Origin: Streptococcus thermophilus
Lineage (GTDB): Bacteria; Actinomycetota; Actinomycetes; Mycobacteriales; Mycobacteriaceae
Assembly (NCBI GenBank): GCA_900618065.1
Contig: UYIL01000003.1
Span: 868,001 to 932,000 of the forward strand
Length of the DNA stretch: 64,000 nucleotides
Direction: 5' to 3'
The notes under the pieces were generated by a model that had not been told where the DNA came from, searched no databases, and saw only the letters and a program-made list of their open reading frames with translations. A program made the translations under genes and the position numbers. Below are positions 45,801-54,502 of this stretch, piece by piece. Numbering within the stretch: the first letter of the stretch is position 1; each line of letters begins with the position of its first letter.

Positions 45801-47590
45801 GTCTCGAAAAAAGCCTGACAAAGCGAGTCATGGTGGTCCGCATCGGCGGCCGCGGGCATCTGGCGCAATCGCTCGACGCGCCACTGCTTCGCGACGGGCT
45901 GGGCGTGCCGATCCCTCCCGGCATTCCCGCCCAAGTGGCCACGATCCCGGACGCTCTGAACCAGTTGGTGAGCCGCTGGGTGCGTACGCGCGGGCCGTTC
46001 ACGCTCCGCGACCTGGCTGAGACATTCGGCCTGTCGGTCGGTGCGGCCTACACGGCGTTGACCCCGCTGGTTGACGCCGACAAGGTCATCGAAGGCCGCT
46101 ACCGCCAAGGTGTCGACGAGCAGGAGTACATGGCCGCCGAGGTTCTGCGCATCGTGCGCACTCGCTCGCTCGCTGCTGCCCGCGCGCAGACCCAGCCGGT
46201 GTCGCAGTCGGCGCTCGGCCGGTTCATGCCGGCTTGGCTCAACATCGCTCCCGTGGGCACGAGGCCACCGCTGCGCGGTGCGGACGGCGTGTACTCGGTC
46301 ATCGAACAGCTCGCTGGCGTCCGCCTTCCTGCCAGCGCGTGGGAGTCCATGATCCTCCCGTCGCGCGTGGGCGATTACTCCCCGGAGATGCTCGACGAGC
46401 TGACGCTCGGCGGCGAGGTCGTCATCGTCGGGGCTGGCAAGGCCGGCGCACGCGACCCGTGGATCATGCTGCTGCCCGCCGACTACGCCGCCCAACTCAT
46501 GCCGATCCCGGAAGAACCCTTGCTCAGTCTCACCCAGCAGCAGGTGATGGACAAGATCCGCGCCGGCGGCGGCTACCTGTTCACTGACTTGTTGGAAGGC
46601 GTCGGTGGTGCGCGCAGCGCGACCACCGACGAGCTCCGCGAGTCCGTGTGGGACCTTGTCGAAGCGGGCCTGATCTCACCGGACTCGTTCGCTCCAATCC
46701 GCGCCCGTCTTGCTGGCGGGAAGCACGGAAAGACGGCGCACCGGGCGAAACGGCGGCCGTCGAGAAGCAGAATCCGCTCTGGGCGCACCACCTTCACCAC
46801 CGTGACTCCGCCGGACATGACCGGGCGCTGGGCTGCGACACCAACGCCTGACACTGATCCGACGCAACGTTCGCTGGCGCACGGTGAAGCGTGGCTTGAC
46901 CGTTACGGCGTGGTCACCCGCGGCAGCATCGTCTCCGAGGACATCCCCGGCGGTTTCGCCCTGGCCTATAAGACGCTCTCCGGTTTCGAGGAGTCCGGCA
47001 AAGCCATGCGCGGTTACCTCGTCGAAGGGCTCGGTGCCGCGCAATTTTCCACACCAGCCACGATCGACCGCCTGCGCGGCCACCAGGACTCGGATGACCT
47101 CGTCGGCTGGCCGTCCGGCACCAAGGAACCGAAGGTTTACGTGCTCGCCGCGACCGACCCCGCCAACCCGTACGGCGCGGCGTTGCCATGGCCCGAGTCC
47201 GGCCCAACCCGCAGCGCCGGCGCGCTCGTCGTGCTGATCGACGGCCTCCTCGCCGCCCACATCACCCGCGGCGGCAAGACTATGACCACCTTCTTCGACG
47301 GTTTCCCGGAAGGAGTCGGCGGCGAAGATGGCCTGCTACGCATGGTCGTCGGGGCGCTTGCCGATGTTGTGGGGCAGGGCAGGATGACTCCGTTGACCGT
47401 CGAAAAGCTCAATGGCGAGCCAGCGTTCGTCCTGAAAGAATACGGCGCGGCCGGTTCGCCGAAGGGGGCGAAGATCGGCGGCAGGGCAGCCGCTTCGCCG
47501 AAGCGGCGGGGGCGGACGGTGGCAGACGCGATCAAGTCGATGGAGCTCAACGAATCGGGGGAGCTCGGCGACCTCAACTTCGACGACTAA
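42869..47590 (+). CDS. lhr: Large helicase-related protein Lhr
   Basis: This 1573-residue superfamily 2 helicase is the full-length actinobacterial Lhr form. The N-terminal core has Walker A APTGSGKTLAAFLW, motif II IIDEIHALAGTKRG, motif III GLSATVRPLDAVANF and motif VI LQRVGRAGHSVGAVS. A winged helix and the Lhr core domain follow, then a long C-terminal half (from about 880) that is characteristic of bacterial Lhr. Lhr is linked to repair of crosslinks and DNA damage in mycobacteria. The closest downstream gene is a Nei-type glycosylase, a common actinobacterial neighbour. Confidence 0.92.
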   Translation: MPANVLDRFHPQVATWFEEVFAAPTAVQDQAWRSISEGENTLVVAPTGSGKTLAAFLWSLNQMVNRAGQQSLHFADNAALQRSTEGTREGVRVLYISPLKALGVDVENNLRAPLTGIARVAQRMGLDMPDVSVAVRSGDTPQSERNRQARKPPDILITTPESLYLMLTSKSAGILKTVDTVIIDEIHALAGTKRGVHLALSLERLRRLAGNFQRIGLSATVRPLDAVANFLGERTTIVNPPAEKKWKLDVHVPVEDMSDLPVPEEGSPIGDAVIDVTPTAEDVIDFDLAPPPTPGQSSIWPHIEAQLYREIMAHRSTIVFVNARRTAERLTSRLNEIWAAEHDPESLSPELRRPPAQLMKATDVAGKAAPVIARAHHGSVSKEERVTTETALKEGTLKAVVSTSSLELGIDMGAVDLVVQVESPPSVASGLQRVGRAGHSVGAVSEGSFYPKHRSDLVQTAVTVPRMREGLIEELHTPKSPLDVLAQQTVAAVAVEDLEVDDWYETVTRAWPYRDLAREVFDAVIDLVVGVYPSTDFAELRPRAILDGTTLKARPGAQRVAVTNAGTIPDRGMFGVFLIGTDADGGAPRRVGELDEEMVYESRVGDVFTLGASSWRIENITRDQVQVSPAPGHTGRLPFWSGDSLGRPYELGLALGAFRRQAKGTPEEIDPSLDAYARDNLLKYLDEQEEATGVVPDEKTLVLERFTDEVGDWRVVLHTPFGKGVNAAWALATGWRVAQETGMDAQAVAGDDGIVLRLPQGEKEPDASVFGFDADEIADIVTEQVGNSALFASRFRECAARALLLPRRNPGKRAPLWQQRQRAEQLLDVARNYPSFPIILETVRECLQDVYDLPALQDVMRQLATRRIRVAEVTTDQPSPFASSLLFNYTGAFMYEGDTPLAEKRAAALSLDPLLLAKLLGTVELRELLDADVIAEVDASLRRVGKADTSEQFADTLRIVGPIPLDELTTYTSVPLSGLEKSLTKRVMVVRIGGRGHLAQSLDAPLLRDGLGVPIPPGIPAQVATIPDALNQLVSRWVRTRGPFTLRDLAETFGLSVGAAYTALTPLVDADKVIEGRYRQGVDEQEYMAAEVLRIVRTRSLAAARAQTQPVSQSALGRFMPAWLNIAPVGTRPPLRGADGVYSVIEQLAGVRLPASAWESMILPSRVGDYSPEMLDELTLGGEVVIVGAGKAGARDPWIMLLPADYAAQLMPIPEEPLLSLTQQQVMDKIRAGGGYLFTDLLEGVGGARSATTDELRESVWDLVEAGLISPDSFAPIRARLAGGKHGKTAHRAKRRPSRSRIRSGRTTFTTVTPPDMTGRWAATPTPDTDPTQRSLAHGEAWLDRYGVVTRGSIVSEDIPGGFALAYKTLSGFEESGKAMRGYLVEGLGAAQFSTPATIDRLRGHQDSDDLVGWPSGTKEPKVYVLAATDPANPYGAALPWPESGPTRSAGALVVLIDGLLAAHITRGGKTMTTFFDGFPEGVGGEDGLLRMVVGALADVVGQGRMTPLTVEKLNGEPAFVLKEYGAAGSPKGAKIGGRAAASPKRRGRTVADAIKSMELNESGELGDLNFDD

Positions 47591-47611
47591 GTGCGACTAA
47601 GCGCAGCGCGT

Positions 47612-47839
47612 TCAGCTCTGCCGTGCGTTGACCTCTTTGACGAGGTGGGTGGCGGCCGCCAGTCCGATGCGCTGGTTAGCCGTGCGGATGTCTTTGACAG
47701 CCTTGACGAATTCCCCCTCAGGATCCGTTCCCGTGCGGGCGAGAACACTGCGTGCCCACGTGACGGCTTCATCCATGTCTTTGAAGAACCCGACGAGCGA
47801 TTCTTCCGGGGTCGGCTGGCGGCCAAAAAAGGAGAACAT
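47612..47839 (-). CDS. Small conserved protein
   Basis: This 75-residue soluble protein starts MFSFFGRQPTPEESLVGFFK, contains AVTWARSVLARTGTDPEGE and is mainly helical. It has no domain I can name. It is encoded between convergent lhr and the divergent glycosylase gene, whose starts are 12 nt apart. The protein-like composition and the fit between the neighbours support a real gene; the function is unknown. Confidence 0.6.
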   Translation of the reverse strand: MFSFFGRQPTPEESLVGFFKDMDEAVTWARSVLARTGTDPEGEFVKAVKDIRTANQRIGLAAATHLVKEVNARQS

Positions 47840-47850
47840 AGAATCCCAGT

Positions 47851-48684
47851 ATGCCCGAAGGTGATTCCGTCTACCAGCTGTCTAAACGACTGCAGTTCAT
47901 GGCCGGCCGCGAGGTGACCACATGCTCTTTGCGCGTGCCCCGCTTTGCCACTGTCGACTTCACCGGGATGACCGTCGAGCGCGTCTGGCCCCACGGTAAA
48001 CACCTGTTCATGCAGTTCGGTGCCGACGGCTACGAGTCCGAAATTCTGCACACCCACCTCAAAATGGAGGGCACGTGGTCGGTGCACCGCGCAGGCGCAC
48101 GATGGAAAAAACCCGGCCACACGGCCCGGGTGGTGCTCCAGCTTGCCGACGCTTCCGGCGACATCGAGCTCGTCGGCCACTCCCTCGGTCTCGTGGACGT
48201 GTTTCCTGCTGCCGCGTATGAAGAGGAAATGGGCTACCTCGGCCCCGACATGCTCGCTGTCGACTTCGACTATGAGGAGGCCTACAGGCGGGTTCTCGCC
48301 GACCCGGGCCGCGAAATCGGCCGCGCCTTGCTCGACCAGAACCGCTTGGCCGGCGTGGGCAATGAATACCGCGCTGAAATCTGCTTCCTGGCCGGCGTCC
48401 ACCCGGCCCGCACGGTCGGAGAGCTGGGGGAAGAGAACGTCAAGCGCATCGTCGACATGTCCCGCCGGCTCATGTGGGCCAATAAAGACGAGGTCAAGCG
48501 GGTGTCCACCGGTGTGAAACGGGCCGGGGAGACCACCTACGTCTTCGGCCGGAACAACAAGCCCTGCCGGCGCTGCACCACGTTGATCAAGAACGGCTTC
48601 TTGGGCGGAGCGGGCGACCTCGAGCGGGTGATTTGGTGGTGCCCTACCTGCCAGCCGGAGCCGGAGGGGTGGGGGCGTCGATAA
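47851..48684 (+). CDS. Fpg/Nei-family DNA glycosylase (endonuclease VIII-like)
   Basis: This 277-residue enzyme removes oxidised bases. The catalytic start is MPEGDSVYQL, with Pro2 as nucleophile and Glu3. The helix-two-turn-helix region has LLDQNRLAGVGNEYRAEICF. The C-terminal zinc finger has CRRC (with KNGFLGG between) and CPTC. The second residue pattern (PEGD) and the short zinc finger place it with actinobacterial Nei2-type proteins. Arg in the last part (TYVFGRNNKPCRR) is the conserved finger region. It is adjacent to lhr, which fits a DNA repair cluster. Confidence 0.88.
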   Translation: MPEGDSVYQLSKRLQFMAGREVTTCSLRVPRFATVDFTGMTVERVWPHGKHLFMQFGADGYESEILHTHLKMEGTWSVHRAGARWKKPGHTARVVLQLADASGDIELVGHSLGLVDVFPAAAYEEEMGYLGPDMLAVDFDYEEAYRRVLADPGREIGRALLDQNRLAGVGNEYRAEICFLAGVHPARTVGELGEENVKRIVDMSRRLMWANKDEVKRVSTGVKRAGETTYVFGRNNKPCRRCTTLIKNGFLGGAGDLERVIWWCPTCQPEPEGWGRR

Positions 48685-48809
48685 GCGGGCGCCCCGTTGG
48701 TGAAAAATTTGGCGAAATCTTTCAAACTGGCCCGTGAAACCCCGGTTCGCGCATTCGCTCCGCGAAATCTTTCACAACGGCGGGGCGGGTCGGGCGGCAA
48801 CCTAAAGAG

Positions 48810-49442
48810 TTATGCCTGCGGTGCGGACTCGTTGCGTTCACGGATCGCGCGGCGGATGAAGAAGACCAGGAAGCCCAGCACGATGAGGATGAGTAGGACG
48901 TAGACGACCTTGGAGTATTGGTCGACATAGCGTTCGACCACCTCCCAGTTCTCGCCGAGCTTGAAACCGAGGTAAATGAGGATGAAGTTCCAAATGCCGG
49001 AACCCAGTGTCGTCCACAGGCCGAAGGTGAGCAGATTCATCCGGTCGAGGCCGGCAGGGATGGAGATCAGCGAGCGCACGCCGGGGATGAGGCGGCCGAA
49101 GAAAATCGAGGGCTTGCCGTAACGGTCGAACCACTCCAGGGCTTTATCCACGTCGGAGGCCTTGACCAGCCACATCCAGTCGGCGATCGCGCGCAGGCGG
49201 TCAGCGCCCAGCCACGCACCCAGGCCGTAGAGCATGTAGGCGCCGACGACGGAACCGATGGTCGCCCAAATGAACACCGACACGAAGTTCAGGGAACCCT
49301 GCGCGACGGTGAAGCCGCCCAGCGGCAGCACGACCTCCGAGGGGATTGGCGGGAAGAGGTTCTCCAGCAGGATCGCGATCCCGACGCCGGGGGCGCCGAG
49401 GGCATCCATGAGGTTGACAATCCAATCGATGATTCCGGACAC
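48810..49442 (-). CDS. DedA-family membrane protein
   Basis: This 210-residue protein belongs to the DedA/SNARE-associated family: LENLFPPIPSEVVLPLGGFT, GSVVGAYMLYGLGAWLG, FFGRLIPGVRSLISIPAGL and GSGIWNFILIYLGFKLGENW. DedA proteins act in membrane lipid recycling and pH homeostasis; some move phospholipids across the membrane. About five membrane segments are expected. It stands alone. Confidence 0.88.
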   Translation of the reverse strand: MSGIIDWIVNLMDALGAPGVGIAILLENLFPPIPSEVVLPLGGFTVAQGSLNFVSVFIWATIGSVVGAYMLYGLGAWLGADRLRAIADWMWLVKASDVDKALEWFDRYGKPSIFFGRLIPGVRSLISIPAGLDRMNLLTFGLWTTLGSGIWNFILIYLGFKLGENWEVVERYVDQYSKVVYVLLILIVLGFLVFFIRRAIRERNESAPQA

Positions 49443-49518
49443 GCGTCACTCTTTCTTCTAACCGTCAGTCGTCTAGCACTCTATCCGCTAACGCAGCGCG
49501 CGGTAGAAACGCGCACCG

Positions 49519-51003
49519 TCAGATGTCGGTTGACCAGGTATGCACCGGTGCGGAGGTCTTCTGGTTCTCCAGGTACGCCTCGAGCACCCGCGCCAGCGCG
49601 GCCTGGCGCTCCGGGGACCCAGGCTTAGTGCCTGCGCCGGTGGACGCCAACGCGTCGAGCTGCCACGATGCGCCGTTCTGGCGCCGCCACGCGCGGCCTT
49701 CGATGACGCTCAGGTACTTGTCGATCAAGTTCTCGTCGACCTCGAGCATCTCCAACCCGATCCGGGCTTGGTCGAGGAGGTGGTTGAGGACGAGGTTGGA
49801 AACGTCGATACGCCCCAGCGTGGGCCAGAAAACGCGTGCGCCGAGGCCTTCGCGCGCGCCGGCGAAGAAGTTGTTCGCTGCGTCGTTGAAGGTCAGGCGC
49901 GACCAGACAGGCCGGGTTTGCTCGCCGAGGAACTTGACCATGCCGTAGTAGAAGGCGGCATCCGCAATGATGTCGATTGTCGTGGGGCCGGCCGGCAGAA
50001 TGCGGTTTTCCACACGGATGTGGGACAGCTCGGTCGACGGATCGTAGATCGGCCGGTTCCACCGCCAGATCGTGCCGTTTTGCAGATTGAGATAGTGCAG
50101 GCCGGGGCTGTTACCGTCCATGATGGGTTTGCCTGCCTCGGCGCGGCCTTCCGGGATGAGCGGGGAGAAGTAGCGGACGTTTTCCTCGAACAGGTCGAAC
50201 ACGGACGTGATCCAGCGTTCGCCGAACCACACCCGCGGCCGTACACCTTGATTAACCAGCTCCGCGGTGCGGGTGTCCATGGACTGCTGGAAGATGGGGA
50301 TGCGGGATTCGTGCCACACACGGTGGCCTAAAAACAGTGGAGAGTTCGCTCCGAGCGCCACCTGTACGCCCGCGATAGCCTGGGAGGCATTCCACGCGTC
50401 GGCAAAGCGATCGGGGGCGACCTGCAGATGCAGCTGCATCGAGGTGCAGGTGGATTCGGTGGCAATGTCCTCGAAGGATTCGCGGTACCGCTCTTCGCGC
50501 GCGATGTCGATGTCCACGAGCTCGCCACGGGCCTGCATCACCGAGTTCGTCAGCGCGGCGTAGCGGTTTTCCTTGGTCATCCATTCGGGGCTTTGCAAAT
50601 ACTCGGTGGTGACGGTCGGAAGGGTACCGATCATCGCCATTCGCGCTCCCGCCTTCGCTGCGGCTTCATGCACATTGTGCAGGCGCTCGTTCAGACCATT
50701 GTGCAATCGCGTGAGCCCGTCGCCTTCCATGGACAACGGAGGGTGGTTCACCTCGACGTTGTAGCGTCCAACTTCGGCCTGGTATTCGTCCGAAAGCTCA
50801 GCGAGCACCGCATCGTTGCAACCAGCAGGCGCTGCATTCTCGTCGACGAGGTTGAGCTCGAGCTCCAAACCGATCGTGCCGTGATCGACGAATTCGGCCT
50901 CTTGGAGGTGCTTGTCAAAGACTTCGAGCTCGTCGAGCAGGTAATTGCGGTACTGCGTCCGCTGTTTCGGGGTGTAAGAATCGCGTGATACGGCGTCGCC
51001 CAT
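49519..51003 (-). CDS. Glutamate-cysteine ligase-family (GCS2) protein
   Basis: This 494-residue protein of the GCS2/carboxylate-amine ligase family has HGTIGLELELNLVDENAAPA at the N-terminus (ATP-grasp-like glutamate site), NVEVNHPPLSMEGDG, STCTSMQLHLQVAPDRFAD and VENRILPAGPTTIDIIADAA. It is longer than E. coli YbdK (about 370). Corynebacteria use mycothiol, so true glutathione synthesis is not expected, and the product may be another gamma-glutamyl compound. The ATG at 51003 (MGDAVSRDSYTPKQ) is used instead of the upstream start at 51039. Confidence 0.75.
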   Translation of the reverse strand: MGDAVSRDSYTPKQRTQYRNYLLDELEVFDKHLQEAEFVDHGTIGLELELNLVDENAAPAGCNDAVLAELSDEYQAEVGRYNVEVNHPPLSMEGDGLTRLHNGLNERLHNVHEAAAKAGARMAMIGTLPTVTTEYLQSPEWMTKENRYAALTNSVMQARGELVDIDIAREERYRESFEDIATESTCTSMQLHLQVAPDRFADAWNASQAIAGVQVALGANSPLFLGHRVWHESRIPIFQQSMDTRTAELVNQGVRPRVWFGERWITSVFDLFEENVRYFSPLIPEGRAEAGKPIMDGNSPGLHYLNLQNGTIWRWNRPIYDPSTELSHIRVENRILPAGPTTIDIIADAAFYYGMVKFLGEQTRPVWSRLTFNDAANNFFAGAREGLGARVFWPTLGRIDVSNLVLNHLLDQARIGLEMLEVDENLIDKYLSVIEGRAWRRQNGASWQLDALASTGAGTKPGSPERQAALARVLEAYLENQKTSAPVHTWSTDI

Positions 51004-51049
51004 GGTTGTCAAGAATAACCGCAGGCGACGCCGAACCACCGCATTTCAT

Positions 51050-52687
51050 CTACTTCTGTTCGCGGTACCAGCGGATCAGCGCGTCCGTCGAAGCGTCGCC
51101 GGTGTCCGGCGTTTCCTCGCCGCTAACGGCCGCGGCCAGCTGGTTGGCCTGCTCTTTGCCCAGCTCAACGCCCCACTGATCGAAGGAGTTGATCCCCCAG
51201 ATCACGCCTTGCGTGAACGTGATGTGCTCGTACAGCGCGATGAGCGCACCGAGCGCGTGCGGAGTCAGCTCGTGGGCGAGGATCGTGGTGGTCGGGTGGT
51301 TGCCCGGCATGACCTTGTGCGGCGCCAACTGCTTATCGACGCCACTTGCCTCCACCTCTTCCTGCGTCCTCCCGAAAGCCAGCACCTTGGTTTGCGCGAA
51401 GAAATTCCCCATGAGCAGATCGTGCATGGATCCTTCACCGGTGGCGGTCGGCAGGTCTTCCTTCGGGGTGGCAAAACCGATGAAGTCCGCCGGGATCATC
51501 GTCGTTCCCTGGTGGATGAGCTGGTAGAACGCGTGCTGGCCGTTCGTGCCCGGTTCTCCCCAGAAGATCTCGCCGGTGTCGACGGTGGCAGGGGAGCCGT
51601 CGATACGCGTGCTCTTGCCGTTGCTTTCCATGGTGAGCTGCTGAAGGTAGGCGGGGAAGCGGGAGAGGTCCTCGGAGTAGGGGAGGACGGCGTGGGTCTG
51701 CGCGCCGTAGAAGTTGCGGTACCAAACGTTGAGCAGGCCCATCAGTGCCGGGACGTTGCGCTCGATCGGGGTGGTGCGGAAGTGCACGTCCATCGCGTGG
51801 AAGCCCTCGAGGAAACGCATGAAGTCCTGCGGGCCGATGACCGCCATGAGCGACAGGCCGATCGCGGAATCGACCGAGTAGCGGCCGCCGACCCAATCCC
51901 AGAACGGGAACATGTTGTCAGTGTCGATGCCGAACTCGGCGACCTTCTCCGCGTTCGTGGACACCGCCACGAAATGCTTAGCGATGGCCGACTCGTCGCC
52001 GCCGAACTGCTCCAGCAGCCAGCGCTTCGCGGCGTGAGCGTTGGACAGGGTCTCCTGTGTGGTGAAGGTTTTCGACGCGACGATGAACAGGGTCTCCTCC
52101 GGATTGACCTCGTCGAGTACGCGGGACATGTCGGCGGGATCGACGTTGGAGACGAACTCGGCGGTGATGCCCGCGGTCGCGTAGGTGCGCAGCGCCTTCG
52201 TCGCCATCGCGGGACCCAGGTCCGAGCCGCCGATACCTATGTTGACCACCTTCTTGATCGTGTGGCCGGTGTGGCCCTGCCACTGCCCCGAGCGCAGTTT
52301 GGAGGCGAAATCGCGCATCCGCCCGAGCACCTCGTGGACGTCAGCTGCAGCGTCCTGGCCGTCGACTGTGAGGTCGTCCTCGGCCGGGATGCGCAACGCG
52401 GTGTGCAGCACGGCGCGGTCCTCAGTGGAGTTGATGTGCTCACCGGTGAACATCTGCTCCGTGGCACCCTTCAGGTCGGCCTCCTCGGCGAGCTCCACGA
52501 GCGCGGCGAGAATATCGGCGTCAACGAGGTTCTTGGACAGGTCAACGTGCAGGCCAGCAGCGTCAAAAGTGAAGGTCTCTGCGCGTTTGTCGTCGTGGGC
52601 GAACAGTTCGCGCAAGGTGGTCGCGTTCTTCTCGGCGTGGAGCTTGAGCAGGTTGTTCCAGGCAGCGGTGGAGGTGATGTCGGTCAT
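51050..52687 (-). CDS. pgi: Glucose-6-phosphate isomerase
   Basis: This 545-residue glycolytic enzyme has [20 protein letters not shown] (sugar phosphate site), [35 protein letters not shown], and the catalytic Glu/His region [18 protein letters not shown]. The final helix is [15 protein letters not shown]. It reads on the same strand as the GCS2 gene with a 46-bp gap. The long frame on the opposite strand is a shadow. Confidence 0.95.
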   Translation of the reverse strand: MTDITSTAAWNNLLKLHAEKNATTLRELFAHDDKRAETFTFDAAGLHVDLSKNLVDADILAALVELAEEADLKGATEQMFTGEHINSTEDRAVLHTALRIPAEDDLTVDGQDAAADVHEVLGRMRDFASKLRSGQWQGHTGHTIKKVVNIGIGGSDLGPAMATKALRTYATAGITAEFVSNVDPADMSRVLDEVNPEETLFIVASKTFTTQETLSNAHAAKRWLLEQFGGDESAIAKHFVAVSTNAEKVAEFGIDTDNMFPFWDWVGGRYSVDSAIGLSLMAVIGPQDFMRFLEGFHAMDVHFRTTPIERNVPALMGLLNVWYRNFYGAQTHAVLPYSEDLSRFPAYLQQLTMESNGKSTRIDGSPATVDTGEIFWGEPGTNGQHAFYQLIHQGTTMIPADFIGFATPKEDLPTATGEGSMHDLLMGNFFAQTKVLAFGRTQEEVEASGVDKQLAPHKVMPGNHPTTTILAHELTPHALGALIALYEHITFTQGVIWGINSFDQWGVELGKEQANQLAAAVSGEETPDTGDASTDALIRWYREQK

Positions 52688-52749
52688 GGCACCAAGGGTA
52701 GTGAAATTCTCCGGCTGGCTCGCCGAAAATTTCAGGGATAATGGGACGC

Positions 52750-53079
52750 ATGAGCATTGTGAAGATCAACGCGATCACTGTCCCCGAAGGTGCCGGCGGG
52801 CAACTGGAGGAACGCTTCAAGGCCCGCAAGCACGCCATCGATAATCAGCCCGGTTTCGAAGGCTTCCAGCTGCTCCGCCCCGTCAAGGGCGAAGACCGTT
52901 ACTTCGTGGTCACCCGCTGGGCGGATGAAGAGTCCTACAACAACTGGTGGGCCGGCGAAGGCCGCTCTGCCCACGCGCACGGCGAGGGCCGTGAGGGCGG
53001 GGAGCCCCGCAAGCCGGTCGCATCCGGGGCGGATCTGCTCGAGTTCGAGGTCGTTCTCGACTCGCTCGAGGAGGATTAG
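52750..53079 (+). CDS. MhuD-like heme-degrading monooxygenase
   Basis: This 109-residue IsdG/MhuD-type dimeric ferredoxin-fold protein has the segment [11 protein letters not shown] followed by [20 protein letters not shown], very close to mycobacterial MhuD. The three residues that MhuD uses around heme are in register: Asn7, Trp66 and His75. It should open the heme ring to release iron. An insert of Gly/Glu/Arg around 78-88 is longer than in MhuD. It is divergent from pgi and stands alone, with no heme importer in view. Confidence 0.83.
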   Translation: MSIVKINAITVPEGAGGQLEERFKARKHAIDNQPGFEGFQLLRPVKGEDRYFVVTRWADEESYNNWWAGEGRSAHAHGEGREGGEPRKPVASGADLLEFEVVLDSLEED

Positions 53080-53103
53080 GTTTTTGGGGGATGCCCTAGG
53101 CGA

Positions 53104-53143
53104 GCAGCCCCTCTTGCAGCCCCGCGCGCAGCCCCTCTTGCAG
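53104..53143. repeat. 16-bp direct repeat pair next to element copy D
   Basis: GCAGCCCCTCTTGCAG occurs at 53104-53119 and 53128-53143, 24 bp apart. The second copy runs into the left end of the dispersed element. It may be a slippage product. Confidence 0.7.
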
Positions 53144-53226
53144 ATCTAGATTGCATGATTGCTCCCGCAAGTAAATCTGACCTGGTGTTTTCTCGGGTCC
53201 TTAGGGGTCAGGTGTAATCGAGATCT
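53142..53226 (+). repeat. 85-bp dispersed palindromic element, copy D
   Basis: The element starts AGATCTAGATTGCAT and ends GTGTAATCGAGATCT, with AATCTGACCTGG at offset 32. It lies between the convergent MhuD-like gene and the nuclease-like gene, in the same orientation as copy E on the other side of that gene. Confidence 0.82.
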
Positions 53227-53250
53227 TCGCGGGCCTTGAAGACCACGGTT

Positions 53251-54270
53251 TCACGTCAGCGCGCCCTTTTCCCGCAGCAGAGCGAGAAGTACCCTCGGCA
53301 GATCGTGTAGCGTCCCGGCGGAAACCCGTATAACGGTCCACCCCATGAGTTGGCATTCCACGTTGATGCGGAAATCCTTGTCTCGCTGGTCTCTGGCGAG
53401 ATGGTGTTCACCGTCGTACATCACTGCAATCTTCAGGTTGACTAGGGCGAGATCGAAGGTGGTGATGAGGCGGGAGCCGTCGTAAAGCGGTACTTGCTCT
53501 TTAATTTCAAGCTTGAGCGCACGCAGCCTCACCGCCACCCGCGCCCACTCTGGATTCACGATGAGTTGAGGAGACCCCATGAATGCGACGCAGAGTAGCC
53601 GCATCTCAGTTTCTTTTGGCGAGTCCGCGTGCGCGCTGGATAGCCGCACAACGCTGCTTATCCACCGGCGGTTCACGCGGCCCCGCGCAGCCTCGAGAAT
53701 AGATTCGGGCGCGATGCCGAGGTAGCGGCGCGAGGCATCAACAAGCTGGACGGCCCACAACAGCAGGGGATCGGCGATCCATGTAGGGCTTGACCAGCCG
53801 TGAATTCCGTCGCGGATGTCCTGGAGCGCTTCCACGACCGCGTCCTGCGGCGCACTCACTCGCAGCTCGAGTCCGTTCCAAATGACGGTCCACGTGCCTT
53901 TCGCTTTTCGACGTCTCCTCACCAGCCCCCACTCTCTATCCCTACGATCCAACGGAGTGTTCATCGTGGTGTCACATGAATTCGCGAGGAACGGTAAACC
54001 GAGAACCGCAAGGGCGCTGAGCCCTGCTGTCACGCAATCGGGGTTCTCATAGGCGTGGGCAACGGCACGCAAACCCGCGGGTACGAGGTATTGCGTGTTG
54101 TGGGGGTGGAAACGGGCGTCGTACAGCGCGAGTTCTTCAGGCCGCAGCGGGAAATGGCTGGCGAAGAGGGTGGGGGAGACCTGGACTCCAGGGCCCTTTG
54201 GGCTGAGCGTGCCCGGGACTCGGCGCGAGACGACCATCCGGTCAAGGCAAGGGAGGGTAGACGGGTTCAT
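53251..54270 (-). CDS. Nuclease-fold (DUF559/Vsr-like) protein between two repeat copies
   Basis: This protein of about 339 residues has an N-terminal part resembling the actinobacterial helix-turn-helix/AbiEi-like endonuclease-domain proteins (VPAGLRAVAHAYENPDCVTA; GLSALAVLGLPFL). The C-terminal 110 residues have the restriction-endonuclease core pattern: TEMRLLCVAF, TFDLALVNLKIAVMYDGEHH (acidic pair), RDKDFRINVECQLMGWTVIR. Possible active residues are Asp and Glu in the DxxxxxxxxxxYDGEHH stretch. Its function is unproven. The start is uncertain; 54237 is another candidate. The gene is absent from the usual pgi-chorismate mutase-pcrA order as I remember it. Confidence 0.68.
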   Translation of the reverse strand: MNPSTLPCLDRMVVSRRVPGTLSPKGPGVQVSPTLFASHFPLRPEELALYDARFHPHNTQYLVPAGLRAVAHAYENPDCVTAGLSALAVLGLPFLANSCDTTMNTPLDRRDREWGLVRRRRKAKGTWTVIWNGLELRVSAPQDAVVEALQDIRDGIHGWSSPTWIADPLLLWAVQLVDASRRYLGIAPESILEAARGRVNRRWISSVVRLSSAHADSPKETEMRLLCVAFMGSPQLIVNPEWARVAVRLRALKLEIKEQVPLYDGSRLITTFDLALVNLKIAVMYDGEHHLARDQRDKDFRINVECQLMGWTVIRVSAGTLHDLPRVLLALLREKGALT

Positions 54271-54362
54271 ACCCTTCTTAGACTGCCTGGGGGTGCGGTT
54301 TGGTTCCCTTCGGGCGCGAAACCGTGGGAAAGGGCGGGCTGCCAGGTTCGGTCGGGTCCCGG

Positions 54363-54447
54363 AGATTTAGATTACATAGTTGAACCGGCCAGGAAATCTG
54401 ACCTGGTGTTTTCTAGGGCTCGCGGGGTGCTGGTGTAATCGAGATCT
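54363..54447 (+). repeat. 85-bp dispersed palindromic element, copy E
   Basis: The element starts AGATTTAGATTACAT and ends GTGTAATCGAGATCT, with core AATCTGACCTGG at offset 32. It lies upstream of the nuclease-like gene and downstream of the chorismate mutase stop. Confidence 0.82.
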
Positions 54448-54502
54448 GGCCGGCCGGGGAACCGGGCCAATAAAACGGCACCCGAAACCCGCCTCTAGGG
54501 CC

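Noticed and set aside
51002..52741. 579-codon open frame on the plus strand
   Set aside because: It is antisense to pgi and has no domain; composition is typical of a shadow frame.
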